This document shows positions 49,401 through 58,183 of a DNA stretch of 64,000 bases, in pieces. Within the stretch, counting starts at the first letter, position 1, and each line of letters starts with the position of its first letter. This stretch comes from Sphaerolaimus hirsutus (taxonomy: Eukaryota; Nematoda; Chromadorea; Monhysterida; Sphaerolaimidae). The position numbers and the translations under genes are program-made. The notes beneath the pieces were generated by a model. It was given only the letters and a program-made list of their open reading frames with translations, did not search any database and was not told where the DNA came from. The stretch spans positions 10,803,469 to 10,867,468 of the forward strand of contig OZ038453.1 in NCBI GenBank assembly GCA_964036195.1. Reading direction: 5' to 3'.

Positions 49401-51745
49401 GCGCCATAGATTATGGCGTTGACGCCATTTGTCATCGCCACACATGATTCCGTCCTATTGCAGTCTGGTGATTGCTATACTTGGCAGACATGATACTCTA
49501 CAAATAGATATGATTTATGTCTTCGGCTGGCAGACGGCCAACTGAAAACTTATGAATCAACAATTCGCAAAAAGAAAAAAACAACGTTAAACACCAGAAT
49601 TGACTAAAGTGATGACGTCATGATAAAGTGTTTCCTCCGGAAAAATGTACGGTGTAATGTCATACGCTGTATACGCTCTATAGTGTATACGCTGTATAGT
49701 GTATACGCTGTATAGTGTATACGCTGTATAGTGTATACGCTGTATAGTGTATACGCTTATACTCTGGCGCCATTCTTTTTCGAATTACGAATTTTTGAAA
49801 TATACTTATTATTTTGGACGTTTCGCATTTTTGTTTCACAAACACATACAAATCGATTATTTTTTTCTAGACAAATTCAAAAAAGTTTTGAATTTTCCAA
49901 TTTCTTTCAATATTTTTGGCTGAAAATGGGTATGAAGTGCAGCAACGCAAATTATTGAGTTCAGCCATAAAATATTGTGAAATCGAGCCAAAAAACAACA
50001 AACAACAAAAATAACGCATTTAACCTGCACGAAGATGAAATATGCGAGCGGCAGCAAGTTTACCAGTGCGATAAGCGGCACCAACAACATGCTCATGTTC
50101 ACTGGGAATCCACGGGAAAATCTGAATTTTCCAATTAACAATTCCTCCGTGAAACTGGCGCAGACCAGCGGTAAAACTGAAAGAAATTTGACAAATTTTT
50201 TGATATTATAGTATCGAATAAAAACGTGACATATTACTAAAAATCAATCTGTAAAAATGATTAAAAACACGTAGAATTTGGATTTATTCATAGAAACAAT
50301 GCCGTATTTCTTCTAATAGATGGACGTCTCGAATAGAAGGCCCGCCTTCTAAAAAAATGTCGACAAAATAGAAAGAAGGGTGCCCTTCTATCAGAAGAAA
50401 TACGGTAAATTCTTTTGTAGTTCCACCAATTATGTACTACACTTCGATTACACAAACTCTGAAAAAAATGTAGGCAAAAAGTTACAACATTCAAAAAGAC
50501 AATATCACAGCTGAGCCAACCTAGGAAACCAATACCTACAAAAAAGCCTTTTCTTTTGTTACCATAATTTGGCCTGTGGTGAAATTGAGAGAACATATCC
50601 ACCCTTAGCGCGTCCATTGCTGCTACCAATTTTTGGTGCGTTTTGTGTCGCAAACAGAAAAGAATGCAATTCATCAAAGCAATCATTGGTTTAACGCCTG
50701 TGCAAAAGGGGGTTTATTTTGGGGGTCTGTGCAAAAAGGGAACGAAAATTCACAAAAAATGTACTGTATTTCCTCGAGATACCCCACCCCAGGGGGTTCA
50801 TTTTCTCATAGTGAAATTTTGGGTCAGGGGGTGTATTGTTTGATTTTTCTACGTCTGAGTATGTGGCATTTCACAAACTTTCTGGCGAAATAATACCCCC
50901 CCCCCTCGAATAAGCCCCCCCTCGAATTACCCCCCCCCCTGAAAATTTGCTGGCGAAATAATAAACCACCTGGGGGTATTTCGAGGTAATACAGTACACT
51001 GATTTCAGGTTAGATAATTTCAAGGGGGTTATCAATTCATAGTGGCCATTTTGAGGGTGGTATTTGAGGAAATACGGTATGCTTCTCACCAGTAATCACA
51101 CTGCATACTGTTAGCAAGTTTAGAACTCCGCTGGCTTTCGCGTGAAAATTCCACAATTTCAGTGTGAAAAAGCAGCAATACGCATAGATGCCCATCACAA
51201 AAATGGTGTGTAATGGCCAATAAAATCTCACAAATTGGTTCCATTTCGACAATTTGTCCCGATGTGTTTGGTAACATTCAGTTTGTATTGGTTCGTTGCT
51301 GAAAAAATAAAGAGAGGTAGGCAGTTAAGTTCGCAAACGAAAATCACGGTCAACTCACATTTCCCGGTTGTCAACAGAAATATCCATATCGAAACGCGTA
51401 TCGGCGCCGAGCGCGTGCACATTCTTCATAACCCTCCCGCATCTGCATTTTGGCGATGTGCCAACGGCAACTGTTACCGACCCCTGCCCAAAGTTCACAG
51501 TTTCACTTTCCTCCCTCCCCGTTTCCAATTCAACATTGGCATTGGCGCAGGCGTTTCTGCCACAGACGCACTTGCTCAGAGTTCCGTCGGTGGTGTTCGA
51601 GCCCAGCTTGGAGCGGTACAGGCCGCACAGCTGCGACGAGGTGTACGGTAGTTTGCGAAGGGTGGGATTTAATTCGATGGGTTATGGTAACCTGAAGAAG
51701 TGATAAAACTGGCCGGCACTGGTTGATCCATTCGTTTTCGTTCAT
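46449..51745 (-). CDS. Gustatory-receptor-like seven-helix chemoreceptor
   Basis: Twelve exons (51692-51745, 51359-51630, 51090-51298, 50563-50697, 50025-50176, 49248-49358, 48986-49032, 48104-48178, 47227-47317, 46981-47049, 46608-46700, 46449-46526) keep phase at all junctions and give 461 residues, a usual size for the 7tm_7 family. Typical features: the N-terminal CRPVLSLLQLCGLYRS, a helix followed by LFCLRHKTHQKLVAAMDAL, helices LLVPLIALVNLLPLAYFIFV and VVIAFINIAGICYIAI, the C-terminal TAWRTFRFDRPVIFT and a last helix SGVVSFFFIMVKM where insect receptors have TYLVVLIQF. These proteins are ligand-gated channels or receptors in sensory membranes; the ligand cannot be predicted. An unusual Cys-rich, GT-rich loop (residues 30-108) precedes helix 1. 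The exon 7 donor (GGC|GTGGCC) is weak and was chosen only because phase 2 is needed; a repeat starts beside it. Exons 3 and 10 each have a foldback 5-7 bases past the donor. Confidence 0.82.
46753..46968. repeat. Foldback repeat just past a splice donor
   Basis: Starts TACCGTATTTCCTCGAAATA and ends ATTTCGAGGAAATACGGTA, 216 bases. It ends six bases from the donor of receptor exon 10. Confidence 0.8.
47567..48007. repeat. Foldback repeat, cleanest full copy
   Basis: 441 bases; starts TACCGTATTTCCTCGAAATA and ends TTTCGAGGAAATACGGTA. The core holds GAACGTACATGACAAATACT, AGTGCAGAACACACGTTAAA and GTCAGTTATTGACACATTTT. It serves as the reference for the interrupted copy at 41704-42999. Confidence 0.83.
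48239..48980. mobile_element. Repeat with CAGTCCCAGACCCTG-type ends, hosting another element
   Basis: The left end CAGGGGCCAGTCCCAG and the right end CTGGGACTGGCACC are inverted. Inside are three copies of a 30-base unit (ACATGACTTTTGACATTTTA). The hAT-like element 48446-48949 is inserted in it. Its right end touches receptor exon 7, so exon and repeat boundaries cannot be separated by eye. Confidence 0.6.
48446..48949. mobile_element. hAT-like element, TTTACG family, second copy
   Basis: The ends are CAGAGTTGGAAAAACG and GTATTTGTACAACTCTG, as in 22665-24357. It has an exact 8-bp duplication CTTTTCAC (48438-48445 and 48950-48957). It lies in the intron between receptor exons 7 and 8, inside an older repeat. 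Confidence 0.92.
49664..49757. repeat. 16-base tandem repeat
   Basis: About six head-to-tail copies of TGTATAGTGTATACGC, with one changed base in the first unit. It lies in the intron between receptor exons 5 and 6. Confidence 0.9.
50300..50407. repeat. Foldback repeat, TTCTAATAGA variant
   Basis: Starts GCCGTATTTCTTCTAATAGA and ends TCAGAAGAAATACGGTA; the inner arms are GAAGGCCCGCCTTCT-like rather than C runs. It is the most diverged member of the TACCGTATTT group. Confidence 0.65.
50762..51079. repeat. Foldback repeat just past a splice donor
   Basis: Starts TACTGTATTTCCTCGAGATA and ends GAGGAAATACGGTA, with an internal second right end (TTTCGAGGTAATACAGTA at about 50980-50998), so it is two copies merged. 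It ends four bases from the donor of receptor exon 3. Confidence 0.75.
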
Positions 51746-52449
51746 GATTAGATTTTTATTGGGAAATTGCGGTGTCTGGTTTTCTGCTGATTACTGCAGG
51801 TTTGTCAGTTTTATACTTTATAGTTAACACCTGAATATATTTATATAGTGTGGCAACTGTTAAAAATGACATAGGTATCTGAAAACATTTTAAGCTTGGA
51901 AAAAGGCCTCGGAAACAATCTCAATCTTATTTTAATCGTCTCATTTAACTACGATTGAATAATAAGCACAAAGTTTACAGATATACATAAACAGGTAAAA
52001 GAACCAGTAAATATTCAGCTAAACGCCTGAAGCAGTACTAAATAGAAAAGCAATATGCTTGAATGGACGCCGCTATAAGCAGAAAGGTAAAACACAATGA
52101 TGTGTACTTTCATACATTTTCATTAGTCAAATGGGGCAGCTCCATGGAAATCATGTCAAGCTTTCATAGATTACCTACATTTACATCCAAAACATCCAAT
52201 GCTCAAATACATTATTGATATTTTTGTTTGGCATATTTTCTTCATTTGATGGTCTTGCTACAGTATTCTTTTATATTTGAATCTCACTGGGGCTTTATTT
52301 TTAAACAAGTGTGATCAGAACATAGTTGACAATTCTAGAAAGTATCCATACTTTTGAATAAACTACCCACTACTTACCCAACTTTAGCAGGTTTGGAATA
52401 CTAATTTATAACTTCCCACCTTTTTTATAACTTTCCAAGAACTAGAAAT

Positions 52450-52707
52450 GGTGTATTTCCTTAAATTACCCCCCGGGGGTTTATTTTTTCAGAGTGGAAA
52501 TTTTGAGAGAAAAACGTGAAAAATGCAACCATAACCACCATTTATAAGTTTTTACAGCCTTATATAAGGATGTAGATGGTATAAACGATGTTCTAACGTA
52601 ACACAGTACGTGTTTTCAACGTCTGTTATGCATTTCCCAGACCACAAATTCATAGTGCCCATTTTGAGGGGGTATTTCGAGGGGGGGTAGTTCGAGGAAA
52701 TAAGGTA
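52450..52707. repeat. Foldback repeat, diverged copy
   Basis: Starts GGTGTATTTCCTTAAATTAC and ends TTCGAGGAAATAAGGTA. The core has ACGTAACACAGTACGTG and TTCAACGTCTGTTATGC, matching the GAACGTACATGAC subfamily in reverse. Confidence 0.65.
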
Positions 52708-53711
52708 GCTCAGTGAATCTGCTATTCAATGTTGCGTTAGGATTTAGGACAGAGTGGCTGTGGGGTGAAACATTCTTCAAATGTGTTATTGCACCCATTT
52801 CAATCGGACTTCTGCGGGGGGGGGGGGTAGAGTTATTCAAATGGGGTCACCCGAATGGGGGGGGGGGTAATCGAATTCTCGTGTACTTTTCTGCCGGCTG
52901 TCATTTTTGACATGCTTTGAATTGCGATTCTACGGCTCAGAGAACTTATTCAAGCCAGGGTTCATTGAATAAGAATGTGCTAATGTTTAATATCGCAGAT
53001 GCTTGCCGTGATAGGCGGCACGCAGTTGGCTTATCACAGGAAATCAATTCCTATCACTTTAATATTTAGTTCCAGTAAATATGAACGCACTGTGAAATGA
53101 TGCATCTTATAAATATAACACACATGCCACCAAGAGTATTTCTTCAATTAATCATGATGAAAGCGAGTGTGTAGTTGGGTACTTGTTGATGCGTATTGTG
53201 CAAATGACATACGAGGATTTGAAACATACATTGTATCATATATTTTTTTATCTGCCCTCGGGTACGCATTTGTATAAACATTTTGTCACGGGGTATTTCA
53301 TGAGCGAGTTTCGAAATGTTTTACTAGAAAAGTGTGCAAAGTTACGCTATGACTTTGACATCATTTTTTAAAAATTCAATCACACAGGTTGTGTATTGGC
53401 TAGGAAACATCAACTGGAATACAAATTCCGTGAATGTGATGACCCAATGTTTGGGCTCTTTCATGTATGCCGACATTGCTTCTAGTGTGAATTGTTATAT
53501 TTTGCAGATGTACATGTAAAAGATCTTAAAAGCATTACAAACAATCTTCCAACAATGAAATTTTGCATTTCAAGTGAAAACCTTTCTGAACAATAAATAC
53601 TACTTAAAGATCATATTTAGAGTGATTACTGCTTAAAGTTTACTTTGAATTTTCGTTAATACCGTTCAGAGGGCTTTCTGCATCTCACATAATTTATGCA
53701 ATAAGCACACA

Positions 53712-54136
53712 TACCCTAAATCCTTGAATAAGACCCCAGGGGAGTCATTTTTTCGTCAGACGTTTTGGAGGGGGAGTTATTCAAGGGGGGAGGGGTTATT
53801 CGAGGGGGGGAGTTATTATTTCCCCAGGAAACTTGGACTGAATTTATTGTATGGATGCAGTATGTAAACTCGTGTAATTCAGGTATTTCACTGTCCAACA
53901 ACAACAAAACAATGTGTATACACTGCATACAAATTATGTACATATCTGCTGTCGCTGCCATATGCTACTATTAGTTTATAGTTTTGTATTGTATCCTTTT
54001 CATCAGAGGGAGGAGTTATTTAAGAGGGGGAGTTATTCAAGGGGAAGTTATTTTTTCCTCACCCCGCCAGCAGGGGGGGGGGGGGACTTATTCAAGGGGG
54101 TGTTAATCCAGGGGGGTCTTATTCAAGGATTTGCGG
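53712..54136. repeat. Foldback repeat, TCCTTGAATAAGACCCC arms
   Basis: The left arm TCCTTGAATAAGACCCC pairs with GGGGTCTTATTCAAGGA on the right, both differing in the same way from other copies. The interior has further GTTATTCAAGGGGG and GTTATTCGAGGGGG units. Confidence 0.72.
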
Positions 54137-54586
54137 CAAATATGTAATACACCCGTGTAAATATGTATAATAATAAGCTTGTAAGTATCTAATGAAGGAA
54201 ACTCCGCTTCCAATGCAATTGGAATGTAAGCAGCACAAAAGTGGGGGAGCATTTCATGGAATGGAGCACTATGTATCATCTTCAAGCTTAGTGATCAGCA
54301 ATAATAAATAAAATGGCGCCGCACAGGCAAAAGATACAGTCAGCTGGGGTGAAATTTAGACAGAGGCACGTTATCAAGTGAGAATACCGGTACCTTGTCA
54401 AGTGAAATATTTTTAGAGAAAGTTTAATATCCCATGTCTGATGACTGAAGTTTCGTATAATTAATAACGGGCATATTGATTAACATAAAGACATATCTTC
54501 ACCAAAAGTACTTCATCAAAATTCATAAAATTTATCACGTACTGATTTTGGCAAATCGCCAGAATGGAATAATTGAAGGCTATATT

Positions 54587-54752
54587 TAGGGCTTGAACTC
54601 GACTCGACTCGTGACTCGAAGGTAAAAATGGGTGCCGAAGGACTCGGCTCGACTCGACCGAAAAAAATTCGTAATGACTCGGACTCGGTATTTTTGGCCG
54701 ACTCAAGATTCGATTTTCACTGATTCGACTCGCCGACTCGACCGGTAAAATT
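54587..54752. mobile_element. One-ended hAT-like fragment with ACTCG array
   Basis: Begins TAGGGCTTGAACTCGACTCG and continues as an array of GACTCG/ACTCGACCG units for about 160 bases. It looks like one end of a hAT-like element of the same style as the AACCG and TCGATAT families; no matching right end was seen. Confidence 0.5.
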
Positions 54753-55443
54753 TTGAGGTTGCCTTGTGGAACTCCAGTTTAAAAAAGGAGTTTCGAGCCA
54801 TACATAGCTACATTCATCAGACAACATTATTCATCAAAAAATATGTAAGAATCACATTAACATGTGAGCACAGAATGAGGTCTGGTACTAGTGCGACATA
54901 ACCTGATATGGGTTGTTTTTTTACATCCTGCCAGTATGCCCCAGACAGGGAAGTTCTTTTACTCAGCTAAAAGTGGAGACCTTGAATGTACCGTATTTTG
55001 TGATTTTATCCCCTGGGTGGTTATTTTTTGATCAGACTTTTTGAGGAAGAAATATTCATGTGGTAATTGTTTAAGTAGAAAAATTATTTTATGTTAAAAA
55101 TTTTGACATCGTTTTTATCATAATAATCGAAGAAAAATGATACCGTATTACCTCGAACTATCCCCCCTTGAACTAACCCCTTATACTAAAAAAAAATGTG
55201 TGCTCAAGCAACAAGTAAACACATTTACATTTGAGTAGTTTGGTTTCGGAACCCGATATCACCATGTTTTTGAAATGTACTTGAAACTTTGATGTGGGTC
55301 CAAACAGGCATGATTTAAGCCCTTACCCACTTTTTGAGAAGCTCGTGAATTTTTTGACATATTTACAACCCTGCGGCTGGCCAATATGGCTCTTTATGAT
55401 TGTAAGAAGTTTTGCATTTTTTTTGTTACAGCAGAGACCCCCA

Positions 55444-56110
55444 CAATTATGTTAGCCCCCTTGTTGGGGCCCCAAAAATTGCCAGTGCCGACCGTGTTTC
55501 AGGTCGTCATGGCGGGCAATTGGGAAAAGTTTTCAACCAGCAATAAACCCCACTCGGCTGAGCCTCATCGTGTGGGTTATCGCCTCTGCGCAAAGCTGAT
55601 TATTTGATGTTTTTGCGATCATCTGATTGAACTGTGAAACATGAAAATAACGGGTTCATGGTGATGACGCAGTGCAACTGTAATATATTGATAGGACTGA
55701 ATTTTGTAGGGACTATACTGTATTTTGATGAATAAAACCACCCAATGTAGTAGTGATGCAATCTGAGGGGAAAATAGTTGTTGTTTATTCTACAAAAGTG
55801 ATATGGTAGATTGTAAAGTGTGAAGTGTATAATGAAGTAGTGTGTGAAGTCCACGTACTGTAAAGTGGACTAGGTATTTACATGCATTCCACTTTATTTT
55901 CAGCTGAACTTGTAAAGTTCATGTTTCATCCATAAATGACTCTCACACATAACCCCATTACCATCAGCTTTGCGCAGAGGCGATAGCCCACACGATGAGG
56001 CTCAGCCGAGTGGGGTTTATTGCTGGTTGAAAACTTTTCCCAATTGCTCGCCATGACGACCTGAAACACGGTCGGCACTGGCAATTTTTGGGGCCCCAAA
56101 TAGGGGGCTG
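55444..56110. repeat. Inverted repeat with about 150-base arms
   Basis: Arms 55444-55602 and about 55964-56110 are almost identical in inverse orientation (shared blocks GTGCCGACCGTGTTTCAGG and GAGCCTCATCGTGTGGG). The spacer of about 360 bases is unrelated. Each arm stays open in one frame for about 70 codons, but there is no other coding sign. The outer boundaries and any target duplication are unclear. Confidence 0.72.
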
Positions 56111-56377
56111 ACTAAAATCAGTATTTAGGAATTTGTTCTTGCAATCATTGCAACAGGGGCAATCCCACGAATGGTCAAATGTTGTGCAATATGAGATCCC
56201 CAAAAGTTCAGTGATTATTTTTCAAAATATTTTTGTAAAGTTTAATTGACAATGCGCATGCAATTTGACACTTAACATGATATTTTACGGGATGCGGGAG
56301 TCCTGGGAATGGGATACCTAGTTCTAAACAAAAAATAACTGCGGCTCAATTTAGACATAACTCCCAAGTTTTAGAAC

Positions 56378-56813
56378 TACCGTATTTACTCGAATAGTTC
56401 CCCGGGGAATTATTTTTTCCTCAGACTTTTTTGAAGGGGGAACTATTCAAGGGGGGAATTATTCAAGTGGGGGAATTATTTTTTTGTCGAAATTTTCAAG
56501 CCCATTTCTATCTCTTCTTAGCAATAAATATTCATCATTTACAAAACAGCATGCCATTATTGCTCAAATTCAACAACAAATTTGTCATTCGATTGTGTTT
56601 TTCACACATGTTGCATTCGATGACCAGACGCAGCTCTTTTGCTTGGTCTGGCATCATCATTTGTTTTTAAGTATGTCTGGTATTTTTCTTGCATTAGTGG
56701 GGGGGGAATTATTCGAGTGGGGTAACTAATTTTCCTCACTCGCCTAACATGGGGGAAGTATTCAAGGGGGAATTATTAAAGGGGGGGGGGGAACTATTCG
56801 AGTAAATACGGTA
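56378..56813. repeat. Foldback repeat, ACTCGAATAGTTCCCC arms
   Basis: Left arm TTTACTCGAATAGTTCCCC, right arm GGGGAACTATTCGAGTAAA: a perfect pair that differs from all other copies. The interior has three further GGGGAATTATTC units. Confidence 0.8.
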
Positions 56814-57447
56814 ATTAGTTCCAAAAATCCATCCACATTTTTTGCGGGCACATAATTTTCAGTTAGGTATATCCCTACTACCCGGTCAAGTAAATAATAT
56901 GTTTGACTGATATGTTTGAAGAATAGAAAAATGTAAAAGAAACCTTCAACTGTAGCTTCTTATCGTCAAAAAATAGAAGCGTTTATCGTTTTTCTATTTT
57001 GTAATTTGGATGGAATTGCTTTATTTTCTCAGACAGACGGAAACTGGGATGTAAAAACAAATTTCATTAAGAAGACACCGGAATAGATCACCGAGCAAAA
57101 AGGCACCAAATATAAGATGGTATAAAAAGTGAAAATAGTGTGCATATCGATTATCATTCCATCATCAAATCAAAAGAAGGTTACAAAAGAATTTCATAAT
57201 GCCCTAAAATTTAAAAAAATAGTGATGTTTATCCATTTTTCAACACTTTCAATGTTAACACATCCGGAAACATTCGAGAATACGGTTTTATGTAAATATA
57301 ATTTATTCTAAAAAGAATGTAAAATATCAAGTTACACATGGAAGCTTGTTAAATCATTCAAAATGTCTTATTTTATAACAATAAGTAAATAAAATGTTCT
57401 ACAAACGAAAGAAACCACCCAGGTTAAGTAAACTGCCATTTTTGGAA

Positions 57448-57892
57448 TACCGTATTTCCTCGAAATACCCCCGGGGGGTTTATTGTTTCAGAGTGAGAAT
57501 TTTGAGGGGGGTTAAACGAGGGGGGGGTATTTCGAGGGGGGGGGGGTTATTATTTCGCCAGAAATTTTTTGAAAACCAAGTACTAAATTGTCGTCTGAAA
57601 CGTACGCAGACGTCGAAAATGCAACAAAAATCGCCAGTTATAAGACTCTAAGCACTTGTATAAGTGTGTAGATGTAAATATAATCACTGTTCTCACATAA
57701 CAGAGTCATCGTTTTTAACGTGTGTTTTGCATTACCCAGATGACAAACCGCAGCCTTTGTCATTTACGTTCTCTATACACTGAATTTGGGGGGGGGGTAT
57801 TTCGAGGGGGGGGTTTATAAGTTCATATAAATTTTGTGTCCATTTTGAGGGGGGGTATTTCGAGGGGGGGGGTATTTCGAGGAAATACGGTA
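57448..57892. repeat. Foldback repeat, GAACGTACATGAC subfamily
   Basis: Starts TACCGTATTTCCTCGAAATA and ends TTTCGAGGAAATACGGTA; the core is in reverse orientation relative to 47567-48007. Confidence 0.8.
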
Positions 57893-58183
57893 AATCCCAC
57901 CGGGGTGTTCTTACTTAGTGATAACAATAAATACAGCACTAACTATTCACTAAATTTTACACAACATAAAATACCTATACGTAGGTATATATTTTTCCAG
58001 GTGTAAGCAAATAAATATATAAATAAATACCTTAATAGAACAACAAAATGTAAATCTACCTGTCAATCGGACAGAAAAGAAATAAATGTTTAAAAAAGTA
58101 TTAAAAAGTCAATAAAAATAGTAATTACAGGTAGATAATTCAAGCGCACTGTGTAAATAGTCAACTCTACCCTCCCAAATTAC

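Larger units (their letters stand above)
51746..58183. other. Gene-free interval with foldback repeats
   Basis: No exon recognised between the receptor start and the end of the LRR gene. Contents: foldbacks at 52450-52707, 53712-54136, 56378-56813 and 57448-57892, a TAGGGCTTGA-ended array (54587-54752), an inverted repeat (55444-56110), and one-ended foldback fragments near 54990 and 55140. The receptor promoter should lie at its left. Confidence 0.5.

Noticed and set aside
49664-49757. Regular 16-base repeats as a CRISPR-like array
   Set aside because: Units are contiguous with no spacers and the DNA is eukaryotic.
55386-55607. 73-codon frame and its mirror at 55964-56203
   Set aside because: Both are the arms of one inverted repeat read in opposite directions; no independent coding evidence.
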